Below are positions 25,627 through 34,015 of a stretch of 64,000 bases of DNA, piece after piece. This DNA is from Streptococcus mitis (GTDB lineage: Bacteria > Bacillota > Bacilli > Lactobacillales > Streptococcaceae). The notes beneath the pieces are model-generated. The model had not been told where the DNA came from and did no database searches. It worked only from the letters and a program-made list of their open reading frames with translations. Numbering within the stretch: position 1 is the first letter of the stretch; each line of letters opens with the position of its first letter. The DNA is taken from positions 23,835-87,834 of the forward strand of contig JAGZLW010000002.1 of assembly GCA_018364455.1 (NCBI GenBank). Direction: 5' to 3'. The translations under genes were made by a program, and so were the position numbers.

Positions 25627-26932
25627 AGTAGAAACGGCTAGAAGTCTAGCTCTAGCAGTGCTAGAGGATGTTTTTATCAATCAAGCATACTCAAACATCG
25701 CCTTAAATAAGCACCTCAAGGGGAGTCAACTTTCGGCAGCAGACAAGGGCTTGGTGACAGAGATTGTCTATGGAACGGTGGCCCGTAAACTGACTCTGGA
25801 ATGGTACCTATCCCACTTTATCGAAGACAGAGATCAGTTAGACAGCTGGCTCTATGTCCTTCTTCTCATGAGTGCCTACCAACTCCGCTATTTGGACAAG
25901 ATTCCAGATCATGCTGTGGTCAATGAAGCAGTGGAATTGGCCAAGGTCCGTAAAAAAGGCAGTGAAAAATTAGTCAACGCCGTCCTTCGCCATATCTTGC
26001 GTGAAGGCTGGCCAGATATTGCTAGCATCAAACGTAAAAACAAGCGTGATTCTATAGCCTATTCTCTTCCAGTTTGGCTAGTTGCCAAGCTCAAGGAAGA
26101 ATACGGTGAAGAGCGAGCACAAGCCATCTTTGAAAGCCTCTTGGTGCGAAACAAGGCTAGCATCCGTGTGACTGATTTAGGTCGAAAAGAGGAAATCCAA
26201 GACTTGTTGGAGGCTAGTGATTCGTCCTTGTCTTCTTCTGGTCTGGTTAAGGAGCAGGGGCATTTTGCAGGCCATGATTTGTTTGCGGATGGATCCATTA
26301 CCATCCAAGACGAGTCCAGTCAGCTGGTTGCTCCGACGCTTGATTTACAAGGTGATGAGCAGGTTCTAGATGCCTGTGCGGCTCCAGGTGGGAAAACAGC
26401 CCATATAGCCTCTTATCTTACGACAGGTCAGGTTACTGCTCTGGACTTGTACGACCATAAGTTGGACTTAATCCAAGAAAATGCCCAACGTTTAGGAGTT
26501 GCAGATCGGGTTCAAACGCAAAAATTGGATGCCAGAAAGGTGCATGAGTTTTTTGGTCAGGATTCATTTGATAAGATTTTGGTAGATGCTCCCTGTTCAG
26601 GAATCGGTCTTTTGCGCCGAAAACCAGATATCAAATACAATAAAGAAACGGCAGATTTCGCGTCCTTACAGGAAATTCAGCTAGAAATATTAGGTAGTGT
26701 TTGTCAAACACTAGGCAAAGGTGGTATAATAACTTATAGTACCTGTACTATTGTCTCAGAGGAGAATTTTCAAGTCGTTGAGGCGTTTTTAGAAAGTCAT
26801 CCTGAGTTCGAGCAGGTAAAACTAGAACATGAATGTAAGGATATCATGAAAGACGGCTGTATCCTCATTACACCTGAATTGTATGGAAGTGATGGATTCT
26901 TCATCAGTCAATTTCGCAAGATATCGGATTAG
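25619..26932 (+). CDS. rsmB: 16S rRNA (cytosine-967-C5)-methyltransferase RsmB
   Basis: The protein has 437 residues. The likely start is GTG 25619, 8 bp after GGAGA at 25606-25610; a TTG one codon earlier is possible. The N-terminal third is a NusB-like RNA-binding domain. The catalytic domain has DACAAPGGKTAH (SAM motif I), VDAPCSGIGLLRRKPDIK (motif IV, with one active Cys) and TYSTCT (motif VI, with the nucleophilic Cys). It methylates C967 of 16S rRNA in E. coli numbering. It overlaps fmt and is followed 14 bp later by phpP. Confidence 0.95.
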   Translation: MTKVETARSLALAVLEDVFINQAYSNIALNKHLKGSQLSAADKGLVTEIVYGTVARKLTLEWYLSHFIEDRDQLDSWLYVLLLMSAYQLRYLDKIPDHAVVNEAVELAKVRKKGSEKLVNAVLRHILREGWPDIASIKRKNKRDSIAYSLPVWLVAKLKEEYGEERAQAIFESLLVRNKASIRVTDLGRKEEIQDLLEASDSSLSSSGLVKEQGHFAGHDLFADGSITIQDESSQLVAPTLDLQGDEQVLDACAAPGGKTAHIASYLTTGQVTALDLYDHKLDLIQENAQRLGVADRVQTQKLDARKVHEFFGQDSFDKILVDAPCSGIGLLRRKPDIKYNKETADFASLQEIQLEILGSVCQTLGKGGIITYSTCTIVSEENFQVVEAFLESHPEFEQVKLEHECKDIMKDGCILITPELYGSDGFFISQFRKISD

Positions 26933-26946
26933 GAAGGAACTGACAC

Positions 26947-27687
26947 ATGGAAATTTCATTATTAACAGATGTTGGTCAGAAACGAACAAATAACCAAGAC
27001 TATGTCAACCACTATGTCAATAGAGCTGGACGTACTATGATTATTTTAGCTGATGGGATGGGAGGTCATCGAGCAGGGAATATCGCTAGTGAAATGGCGG
27101 TAACAGACCTAGGTATAGCTTGGGTTGATACCCAAATCGATACAGTCAATGAAGTGCGTGAATGGTTCGCCAATTACCTAGAAATTGAAAATCAAAAGAT
27201 TCATCAACTTGGGCAAGATGATGCCTATAAAGGAATGGGAACAACTCTAGAAGCTGTTGCTATTATTGGCAATCAGGCTATCTATGCTCATATTGGAGAT
27301 TCTCGTATCGGTTTGATTCGTGGAGAAGAGTACCACCAGTTGACGAGCGACCATTCTTTGGTCAATGAATTGCTCAAGGCTGGTCAATTGACACCTGAAG
27401 AAGCTGCTAGCCATCCACAGAAAAATATTATTACCCAGTCAATCGGTCAAAAAGATGAAGTTCAACCTGATTTTGGAATGATTACCCTTGAGCCAGGTGA
27501 CTATCTCTTGCTCAATAGTGATGGTTTGACTAACATGATTTCAGGCAGTGAGATTTGTGATATTGTAACCAGTGATATTCCTTTGGCAGATAAAACAGCG
27601 ACGCTTGTGCGTTTTGCTAACAATGCAGGAGGTTTAGACAACATTACGGTTGCCCTTGTTTCTATGAACGAGGAGGATGCAGAATGA
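26947..27687 (+). CDS. phpP: PP2C-type Ser/Thr phosphatase PhpP
   Basis: The protein has 246 residues. The PPM-family metal ligands are visible: the early Asp in NNQDYV, LADGMGGHRAGN, then GDSRIG, LLNSDGLTNM and GGLDNITVAL at the end. It removes phosphate from StkP and its substrates. The stop overlaps the stkP start by 4 bases (ATGA arrangement at 27684), the usual coupling of phosphatase and kinase in streptococci. Confidence 0.95.
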   Translation: MEISLLTDVGQKRTNNQDYVNHYVNRAGRTMIILADGMGGHRAGNIASEMAVTDLGIAWVDTQIDTVNEVREWFANYLEIENQKIHQLGQDDAYKGMGTTLEAVAIIGNQAIYAHIGDSRIGLIRGEEYHQLTSDHSLVNELLKAGQLTPEEAASHPQKNIITQSIGQKDEVQPDFGMITLEPGDYLLLNSDGLTNMISGSEICDIVTSDIPLADKTATLVRFANNAGGLDNITVALVSMNEEDAE

Positions 27688-29585
27688 TCCAAATCGGCAA
27701 GATTTTTGCCGGACGCTATCGGATTGTGAAACAGATTGGCCGAGGAGGCATGGCAGATGTCTATTTGGCCAAGGATTTAATTCTAGACGGAGAAGAAGTG
27801 GCAGTGAAGGTCCTGAGGACCAACTACCAGACGGACCCGATAGCTGTAGCTCGTTTTCAGCGTGAAGCGAGAGCTATGGCAGATCTAGACCATCCTCATA
27901 TCGTTCGGATAACAGATATTGGTGAGGAAGACGGTCAACAGTATCTTGCAATGGAGTATGTTGCTGGACTAGACCTTAAACGCTATATTAAGGAACACTA
28001 TCCTCTTTCTAATGAAGAAGCAGTCCGTATCATGGGACAAATCCTCCTAGCCATGCGTTTGGCCCATACTAGAGGAATTGTTCACAGGGACTTGAAACCT
28101 CAAAATATCCTTTTGACACCAGATGGGACTGCCAAGGTCACAGACTTTGGGATTGCGGTCGCTTTTGCAGAGACAAGTCTGACTCAGACTAACTCTATGC
28201 TGGGTTCGGTTCATTACTTGTCACCAGAGCAGGCGCGTGGTTCTAAGGCGACTGTACAGAGTGATATCTATGCCATGGGGATTATTTTCTATGAGATGCT
28301 GACAGGCCATATCCCTTATGACGGGGATAGCGCGGTGACCATCGCCCTTCAGCATTTCCAGAAACCACTGCCGTCAGTTATTGATGAAAATCCATCTGTG
28401 CCTCAGGCTTTGGAGAATGTTGTTATCAAGGCAACTGCCAAGAAATTGACAGATCGTTATCAGTCAGTTGCAGAGATGTATGTGGACTTGTCTAGTAGCT
28501 TGTCTTACAATCGTCGCAATGAGCCTAAACTGGTATTTAATGATACTACTAAGGCGGACACCAAGACACTACCAAAGGTATCCCAGAGTACCTTGACTTC
28601 GATTCCTAAGGTGCAAACACAAAGTCCGAAGCCACAGGCTGTCAAGCCTAGTCAGCAGGTTTCAGAAGACAATTACGCGAGCAAGCCTGTTAAGAAACGG
28701 AAATTTAGAGTTCGGTATATGATCTTGTTGGCTAGCATTGTATTGGTGGCAGCTTCTCTTGTTTGGATATTATCCAGAACTCCTGCAACCATTGCCATTC
28801 CAGATGTGGCAGGTCAGACAGTTGCGGAGGCCAAGGAAACGCTCAAGAAAGCCAATTTTGAGATTGGCGAGGAGAAATCAGAGGCTAGTGAAAAGGTGGA
28901 AGAAGGGCGGATTATCCGTACAGATCCTGAAGCTGGAAAGACTCGAAAAGAAGGTTCGAAAATCAATTTGGTTGTCTCATCAGGCAAGCAATCTTTCCAA
29001 TTGAGTAACTATATCGGCCGTAAATCGACAGATGTTATAGCAGAACTCAAGCAGAAGAAGGTTCCTGAAAATCTCATCAAAATTGAGGAAGAAGAATCAA
29101 GTGAGAGCGAAGCAGGAACTGTTCTCAGACAGAGTCCAGCTGCTGGAACAACCTATGATTTGAGCAAGGCCTCAACGATTACCTTAACCGTTGCTAAGAA
29201 AGTAACCAGCGTTTCTATGCCAAGTTATAAAGGATCTAGTCTTGAATTTACTAAAAATAATCTTGTTCAAATTGTTGGGATTAAGGAAGCCAATATTGAA
29301 GTTGTAGAAGTGTCGACAGCTCCTGATGGAACTGCTGAGGGTACAGTCGTTGAACAGAGTCCAAAAGCGGGTGAAAAGGTTGATTTGACTAAGACGCGTG
29401 TCAAGATTTCAATCTACAAACCAAAAACACCACCGTCAACGTCATCATCAGCACCATCCCAACGTGGAAACCAAGGTTCTGCCACAACACCAAGTCAGGG
29501 GAACCAACAAGGAAATCAACGAGGGAATACACCTGCTACTACTCAATCAAGTAGTGAAGGCAACCATGAAAATTCTCGTGATTAA
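27684..29585 (+). CDS. stkP: Ser/Thr kinase StkP with three PASTA domains and a polar tail
   Basis: The protein has 633 residues. The kinase domain has a glycine loop (GRGGMADVYLAK), Lys42, HRDLKPQN with Asp136, and DFGIA. A juxtamembrane basic linker leads to one membrane helix at about 345-363. Outside the membrane are three PASTA units (about 368-433, 437-505, 508-579). Pneumococcal StkP, about 659 residues, has four, so one is missing. Residues about 580-633 are instead a Ser/Gln/Asn/Gly-rich tail (QGNQQGNQRGN). StkP senses cell-wall fragments and controls division and wall synthesis. The tail may reach into or through the wall; that is inference. Confidence 0.95.
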   Translation: MIQIGKIFAGRYRIVKQIGRGGMADVYLAKDLILDGEEVAVKVLRTNYQTDPIAVARFQREARAMADLDHPHIVRITDIGEEDGQQYLAMEYVAGLDLKRYIKEHYPLSNEEAVRIMGQILLAMRLAHTRGIVHRDLKPQNILLTPDGTAKVTDFGIAVAFAETSLTQTNSMLGSVHYLSPEQARGSKATVQSDIYAMGIIFYEMLTGHIPYDGDSAVTIALQHFQKPLPSVIDENPSVPQALENVVIKATAKKLTDRYQSVAEMYVDLSSSLSYNRRNEPKLVFNDTTKADTKTLPKVSQSTLTSIPKVQTQSPKPQAVKPSQQVSEDNYASKPVKKRKFRVRYMILLASIVLVAASLVWILSRTPATIAIPDVAGQTVAEAKETLKKANFEIGEEKSEASEKVEEGRIIRTDPEAGKTRKEGSKINLVVSSGKQSFQLSNYIGRKSTDVIAELKQKKVPENLIKIEEEESSESEAGTVLRQSPAAGTTYDLSKASTITLTVAKKVTSVSMPSYKGSSLEFTKNNLVQIVGIKEANIEVVEVSTAPDGTAEGTVVEQSPKAGEKVDLTKTRVKISIYKPKTPPSTSSSAPSQRGNQGSATTPSQGNQQGNQRGNTPATTQSSSEGNHENSRD

Positions 29586-29588
29586 ACG

Positions 29589-29624
29589 AATCTTTGTCAT
29601 GATTTCATGGCAAAGATTTTTTTT
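29589..29624 (+). terminator. Terminator after stkP
   Basis: AATCTTTG at 29589-29596 pairs with CAAAGATT at 29611-29618 and is followed by a T-run. It starts 3 bp after the stkP stop. Confidence 0.85.
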
Positions 29625-29637
29625 GACTCCAGATTTG

Positions 29638-29646
29638 TGATAAAAT
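29638..29646 (+). promoter_or_regulatory. Extended -10 promoter for the threonine exporter pair
   Basis: TGA then TAAAAT (29641-29646) is an extended -10. No clear -35 is seen at the right distance. Confidence 0.5.
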
Positions 29647-29673
29647 AGAAGGAGTTGATAAGAGGAGGAAAGC

Positions 29674-30432
29674 ATGGAAGAATCAAGAGAATTAAATGCC
29701 GTTATTGATGTGATTATGTTAGCGGGGACTATTCTCCTTAAAAGTGGCTCAGAAATCCATCGTGTAGAGGATACCATGATTCGTATTGCGCATTCGCAGG
29801 GGATTGTGGATTGTAATGTTCTTGCCATGCCTGCCGCTATCTTTTTCTCGATTGAAAATACCAATATTTCGCGTATGAAGCGCGTGACCTCCTCTTCTTA
29901 TAACATCGAAAAAGTCTGCGATGTCAACCAGATTTCTCGTCAACTGGTTGGGGGGCAAATTGATTTAGAGACAGCCTTCAAGCAATTGAAGGCCTTGCAA
30001 GCCCAACCTCTTCCTTATACTAAGTTGCAGGTAACTTTGGCTGCGACCTTTAGTGCCCCTTTCTTTTCAGTTATGTTTAGTGGAAATATCTACGACGCAC
30101 TCGGGGCAGGAGTGGCTACCTTATTTGGTTTTGCCTTTTCCCTCTATGTGGAAAAGTTTATCCGAATTCCCTTTGTGACAGCCTTTGCTGGAGCCTTTGT
30201 CTTTGGGATGATTGCCCAGTTTTGGGCTCGCTACACAGGCTTTCCCTCAACGGCAGATTTGATTATAGCTGGTGCGGTCATGCCTTTTGTACCAGGAATT
30301 GCCTTGACCAATGCGGTCCGTGATATTATGACTAACCACATAAACTCTGGTATGAGTAAGATGTTTGAATCCCTGCTCATTACCCTTGCTTTAGGGGCAG
30401 GAACTTCTGTCGCCTTGGTATTGATGAATTAA
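29674..30432 (+). CDS. ThrE-type threonine/serine exporter, large subunit (DUF1212)
   Basis: The protein has 252 residues. The soluble N-terminal part carries KSGSEIHRVEDTM, the conserved start of the DUF1212/ThrE family. The C-terminal half (about residues 118-250) has five hydrophobic helices with FPSTADLIIAGAVMPFVPG. Together with the next gene it corresponds to the split form of a ThrE exporter. Substrates are presumed to be threonine and serine. It starts with GAGGA upstream and ends 1 bp before the partner gene. Confidence 0.85.
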   Translation: MEESRELNAVIDVIMLAGTILLKSGSEIHRVEDTMIRIAHSQGIVDCNVLAMPAAIFFSIENTNISRMKRVTSSSYNIEKVCDVNQISRQLVGGQIDLETAFKQLKALQAQPLPYTKLQVTLAATFSAPFFSVMFSGNIYDALGAGVATLFGFAFSLYVEKFIRIPFVTAFAGAFVFGMIAQFWARYTGFPSTADLIIAGAVMPFVPGIALTNAVRDIMTNHINSGMSKMFESLLITLALGAGTSVALVLMN

Positions 30433-30433
30433 T

Positions 30434-30874
30434 ATGACACTAACAACCTTTTTATTACAAGCAGTAGCAAGTCTTCTTGCCATTATTACCTTTCTAATCG
30501 TACTCAATGTGCAACGCTCTATGCTCTTACCTGGAGGGATTTTGGGCATGGCTGTCTGGCTAATCTATCTTTTGCTCAAAGAACCGACCAATGTTATTGT
30601 GGCTACTTTTATTGCAGCCATTATCGGTTCTTGTGTCAGCCAGATTTTAAGTATTCTTTATAAGACACCTGCTGTGGTCTTTATCTTAGCCATCTTGGCA
30701 CCTCTAGTTCCGGGTTATCTTTCTTATCGGACAACAGCCTTTTTTGTGACGGGAGATTACAGTCACGCCATTGCCAGTGCAACCTTGGTTGTTATGTTGG
30801 CTTTGGTGATTTCCATTGGAATGGCTAGCGGAACAGTGATTCTCAGACTGTATCATTATATAAAAACACATTGA
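30434..30874 (+). CDS. ThrE-type threonine/serine exporter, small subunit (DUF3815)
   Basis: The protein has 146 residues and is almost wholly hydrophobic, with four to five helices. It has the PAVVFILAILAPLVPGYLSY stretch typical of the DUF3815/ThrB-like half of split ThrE exporters. It starts 1 bp after the large subunit stop, so the two are co-transcribed and probably form one membrane complex. Confidence 0.83.
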   Translation: MTLTTFLLQAVASLLAIITFLIVLNVQRSMLLPGGILGMAVWLIYLLLKEPTNVIVATFIAAIIGSCVSQILSILYKTPAVVFILAILAPLVPGYLSYRTTAFFVTGDYSHAIASATLVVMLALVISIGMASGTVILRLYHYIKTH

Positions 30875-30928
30875 GTATTGGGGAATTTACAGAAATAAAA
30901 GAATTTTCTGAAAAATGAGACAAATGCA

Positions 30929-30969
30929 TTGACAACGCTTTCTATATGTGCTATTCTATATATAGAAAG
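30929..30969 (+). promoter_or_regulatory. Promoter with overlapping inverted repeat (possible operator)
   Basis: TTGACA at 30929-30934 and TATTCT at 30952-30957 (17-bp spacer, TG extended -10) make a good promoter. A perfect 10-bp inverted repeat, CTTTCTATAT 30938-30947 with ATATAGAAAG 30960-30969, brackets the -10, the usual place for a repressor site. The right arm runs into the ribosome site (AGGAGG). Confidence 0.72.
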
Positions 30970-30980
30970 GAGGAAAAATC

Positions 30981-31292
30981 ATGAAAAAATCACTATTTTC
31001 CTTATTGTCTGTAAGTCTACTGACTTTGTTGTTTATCCCAGTCATGGTTTCTAGTTCGAGCTCAGAGTTTCAAAGTGGATTGCAAGAGAATCAGTTGATT
31101 GCTGAGAAGGTTAGTAAAACACTTGACAAGACATTTGATAAGAATATCAGAGAAATTCCGACTAGTCAGTTTTATCAAGAATTTGTAGATGAGATGGGAA
31201 GGACTTACTCAGGAAATTTAATCCTCCAGGAACTGATAACTGAGAATGGGGCTTATAAAGCTACTTATGTTGGTGAACTCTATAGCAACTAA
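30981..31292 (+). CDS. Small secreted protein of unknown function
   Basis: The protein has 103 residues. It has a clear signal peptide: MKK, a hydrophobic run LLSVSLLTLLFIPVMV, then a Ser-rich stretch where signal peptidase could cut (about residue 24-28). The mature part of about 75 residues is acidic to neutral and has no Cys, so no lipoprotein box. I recognise no family. It is a single-gene unit, with its own strong promoter and palindrome upstream and a terminator at 31319 downstream, so it appears to be separately regulated. Confidence 0.7.
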   Translation: MKKSLFSLLSVSLLTLLFIPVMVSSSSSEFQSGLQENQLIAEKVSKTLDKTFDKNIREIPTSQFYQEFVDEMGRTYSGNLILQELITENGAYKATYVGELYSN

Positions 31293-31318
31293 TCATTATT
31301 TAAAACTGTGACGAATAA

Positions 31319-31349
31319 GAGGCTTGGTTTGGTGAATCAAGTCTTTTTT
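31319..31349 (+). terminator. Terminator after the small secreted protein gene
   Basis: AGGCTTG at 31320-31326 pairs with CAAGTCT at 31338-31344 (one G-U pair), followed by T's. Confidence 0.7.
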
Positions 31350-31369
31350 CTCTCTTTTACTGCCATTTG

Positions 31370-31378
31370 TGATAAAAT
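31370..31378 (+). promoter_or_regulatory. Extended -10 promoter of mvaS-mvaA
   Basis: TGA then TAAAAT (31373-31378) forms an extended -10, 46 bp before the mvaS start codon. Confidence 0.55.
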
Positions 31379-31423
31379 AGTATAGAACGATTTTTTACAA
31401 TGAATGATAAAACAGAGGTAAAT

Positions 31424-32596
31424 ATGACAATCGGTATTGATAAGATTGGTTTTGCGACCAGTCAATATGTCTTGAAATTACAAGACTTAGCAGAAGCGAG
31501 GGGAATTGACCCTGAAAAATTAAGCAAAGGACTCTTACTCAAGGAATTGAGTATTGCGCCCCTAACTGAGGATATCGTGACCCTGGCAGCCAGTGCAAGT
31601 GATTCTATTTTAACGGAGCAAGAGAGACAAGAAATTGACATGGTCATTGTGGCGACTGAGTCAGGAATTGACCAGAGTAAGGCTGCAGCCGTCTTTGTGC
31701 ATGGCTTGCTGGGCATCCAGCCCTTTGCTCGTAGTTTCGAGATTAAAGAAGCCTGCTATGGAGCGACAGCGGCCCTTCATTATGCCAAATTGCATGTGGA
31801 AAATTCTCCAGAGTCCAAGGTCTTGGTCATTGCCAGTGATATTGCCAAATACGGTATTGAAACTCCAGGAGAACCCACTCAGGGTGCTGGAAGTGTGGCC
31901 ATGTTGATTACACAAAATCCACGCATTATGGCCTTTAATAATGACAATGTGGCTCAGACTCGTGACATCATGGATTTCTGGCGACCAAATTACTCAACAA
32001 CTCCTTATGTAAATGGTGTCTATTCTACCCAACAATATCTAGATAGTTTGAAAACGACTTGGCTTGAATACCAAAAACGCTACCAGCTTACTTTGGATGA
32101 TTTTGCAGCTGTTTGCTTCCACTTGCCTTATCCTAAATTGGCGCTAAAAGGTTTGAAAAAAATTATGGATAAGAGCCTACCTCAAGAGAAAAAAGACCTC
32201 TTGCAAAAGAATTTTGACCAGTCTATTCTCTACAGTCAAAAGGTGGGGAATATCTATACAGGTTCCCTTTTCCTTGGACTTTTGTCTCTCTTGGAAAATA
32301 CAGATAGCTTGAAAGCTGGGGATAAAATCGCCCTTTATAGTTACGGAAGTGGAGCTGTAGCTGAGTTCTTCAGTGGTGAATTGGTTGAAGGATATGAAGC
32401 TTATTTGGATAAAGACCGCTTGAACAAGCTCAACCAACGAATTGCCCTATCCGTTGCTGACTATGAAAAAGTCTTCTTTGAGGAAGTAGAGTTGGATGAA
32501 ACAAACTCTGCCCAGTTTGCTGGCTATGAAAATCAAGATTTTGCCTTGGTTGAAATTGTGGACCACCAACGCCGTTATAGCAAGGTTGAAAAATAA
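31424..32596 (+). CDS. mvaS: Hydroxymethylglutaryl-CoA synthase
   Basis: The protein has 390 residues from ATG 31424 (MTIGIDKIGF), preferred to the in-frame ATG at 31400 because GAGGT lies 5-9 bp upstream. The catalytic Cys is in EACYGATAALHYAK, with the general-base Glu in the VIVATESGIDQSK region and the His in VCFHLPYPK. It condenses acetyl-CoA with acetoacetyl-CoA to HMG-CoA, the first committed step of the mevalonate route that supplies isoprenoids for wall lipid carriers. The stop overlaps the start of mvaA by one base. Confidence 0.96.
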   Translation: MTIGIDKIGFATSQYVLKLQDLAEARGIDPEKLSKGLLLKELSIAPLTEDIVTLAASASDSILTEQERQEIDMVIVATESGIDQSKAAAVFVHGLLGIQPFARSFEIKEACYGATAALHYAKLHVENSPESKVLVIASDIAKYGIETPGEPTQGAGSVAMLITQNPRIMAFNNDNVAQTRDIMDFWRPNYSTTPYVNGVYSTQQYLDSLKTTWLEYQKRYQLTLDDFAAVCFHLPYPKLALKGLKKIMDKSLPQEKKDLLQKNFDQSILYSQKVGNIYTGSLFLGLLSLLENTDSLKAGDKIALYSYGSGAVAEFFSGELVEGYEAYLDKDRLNKLNQRIALSVADYEKVFFEEVELDETNSAQFAGYENQDFALVEIVDHQRRYSKVEK

Positions 32597-33870
32597 TGAA
32601 GATAAGTTGGAATGGATTTTCTAAAAAATCATACCAAGAGCGCCTCGAGCTGTTAAAAGCTCAGGCGCTCCTTAGTCCTGAGAGACAAGCTAGTCTGGAG
32701 AAGGATGAACAGATGAGTGTGACTGTGGCAGACCAGCTGAGTGAGAATGTAGTGGGAACTTTTTCTCTGCCTTATTCACTGGTTCCAGAGGTCCTTGTCA
32801 ACGGTCAGGAATACACAGTTCCCTATGTGACAGAAGAACCGTCCGTGGTTGCTGCGGCCAGCTATGCCAGTAAAATCATCAAGCGTGCAGGTGGTTTTAC
32901 TGCGCAAGTCCATGAGCGCCAAATGATTGGGCAGGTAGCCCTTTATCAAGTTGCTGATCCAGATTTAGCGCAAGTGCAGATTGTCAGCAAGAAAGTAGAA
33001 CTCTTGGAACTTGCCAATCAAGCTTATCCTTCTATAGTCAAACGTGGAGGTGGGGCGCGTGATTTACATGTAGAACAGCTCAAAAACGAAACAGACTTTC
33101 TAGTCGTTTATCTTCATGTCGATACCCAGGAAGCCATGGGAGCCAATATGCTCAACACCATGCTGGAAGCCTTGAAGCCAGTCTTAGAAGAACTCAGTCA
33201 GGGACAGAGTCTTATGGGGATCCTGTCCAACTACGCGACCGATTCTCTGGTGACGGCAAGCTGTCGCCTCGCCTTTCGCTACTTGAGTCGCCAAAAGGAT
33301 CAAGGACGAGAGATTGCGGAGAAAATTGCTTTAGCTAGTCAGTTTGCGCAGGCTGATCCTTATCGAGCCGCTACCCACAATAAAGGGATTTTTAACGGTA
33401 TTGATGCTATTTTGATTGCTACTGGAAATGACTGGCGTGCTATTGAGGCAGGAGCACATGCTTTTGCCAGTCGAAATGGACGCTATCAAGGTCTTAGTCA
33501 ATGGACACTGGACATGGAAAGAGAAGAATTGCTCGGTGAGATGACCCTGCCTATGCCTGTAGCGACCAAGGGTGGCTCTATCGGTCTCAACCCTCGTGTA
33601 GCCCTCAGTCACGAACTACTGGGAAATCCTTCTGCCAAAGAATTAGCCCAGATTATCGTGTCTATCGGGCTTGCCCAAAATTTTGCGGCCCTGAAAGCCT
33701 TGGTGAGTACAGGGATTCAGCAAGGCCACATGAAATTGCAGGCCAAATCCTTAGCTCTCCTAGCAGGAGCCAGTGAATCCGAGGTAGCTCCCCTAGTCGA
33801 GCGCCTCATCGCAGAGAAAACCTTTAACTTAGAGACTGCCCAGCGCTATCTAGAAAACTTAAGATCATGA
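32596..33870 (+). CDS. mvaA: Hydroxymethylglutaryl-CoA reductase, class II
   Basis: The protein has 424 residues. Motifs of bacterial class II reductases are visible: RGGGARDL, DTQEAMGANMLN (substrate and NAD(P)H loop), GRYQGLSQW and TKGGSIGLNPR. A catalytic Glu and Lys/Asp lie in the core, and a His lies near the C-terminal end. It reduces HMG-CoA to mevalonate. Its start overlaps the mvaS stop (TAATG), so the pair is coupled. A long perfect palindrome terminator follows. Confidence 0.95.
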   Translation: MKISWNGFSKKSYQERLELLKAQALLSPERQASLEKDEQMSVTVADQLSENVVGTFSLPYSLVPEVLVNGQEYTVPYVTEEPSVVAAASYASKIIKRAGGFTAQVHERQMIGQVALYQVADPDLAQVQIVSKKVELLELANQAYPSIVKRGGGARDLHVEQLKNETDFLVVYLHVDTQEAMGANMLNTMLEALKPVLEELSQGQSLMGILSNYATDSLVTASCRLAFRYLSRQKDQGREIAEKIALASQFAQADPYRAATHNKGIFNGIDAILIATGNDWRAIEAGAHAFASRNGRYQGLSQWTLDMEREELLGEMTLPMPVATKGGSIGLNPRVALSHELLGNPSAKELAQIIVSIGLAQNFAALKALVSTGIQQGHMKLQAKSLALLAGASESEVAPLVERLIAEKTFNLETAQRYLENLRS

Positions 33871-33871
33871 A

Positions 33872-33903
33872 AAAACTCAGACCGATCGGTCTGAGTTTTC
33901 TTG
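33872..33903. terminator. Strong terminator after mvaA
   Basis: A 28-bp perfect palindrome at 33872-33899 (arms AAAACTCAGACCGA) is followed by further pyrimidines. The symmetry could serve both strands. Confidence 0.88.
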
Positions 33904-33907
33904 TGCT

Positions 33908-34015
33908 TATACTCTTCGAAAATCAAATTCAAACCACGTCAGCTTCGCCTTGCCGTACTCAAGTACAGCCTGTGGCTAGCTTCCTAGTTTGCTCTTTGAT
34001 TTTCATTGAGTATTA
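33908..34015 (+). repeat. BOX element, A-C form without boxB
   Basis: This 108-bp element on the plus strand has boxA (about 33908-33957, with ACGTCAGCTTCGCCTTGCCG) directly followed by boxC (to 34015, GCTAGCTTCCTAGTTTGCTC). No 45-bp boxB unit is present. As with the copy at 1376-1571, its last bases form the stop codon of the adjacent minus-strand gene, here scrR. Confidence 0.9.

Noticed and set aside
29398..29640. 80-codon frame overlapping the stkP tail
   Set aside because: It is the out-of-frame reading of the low-complexity tail and has no ribosome site of its own.
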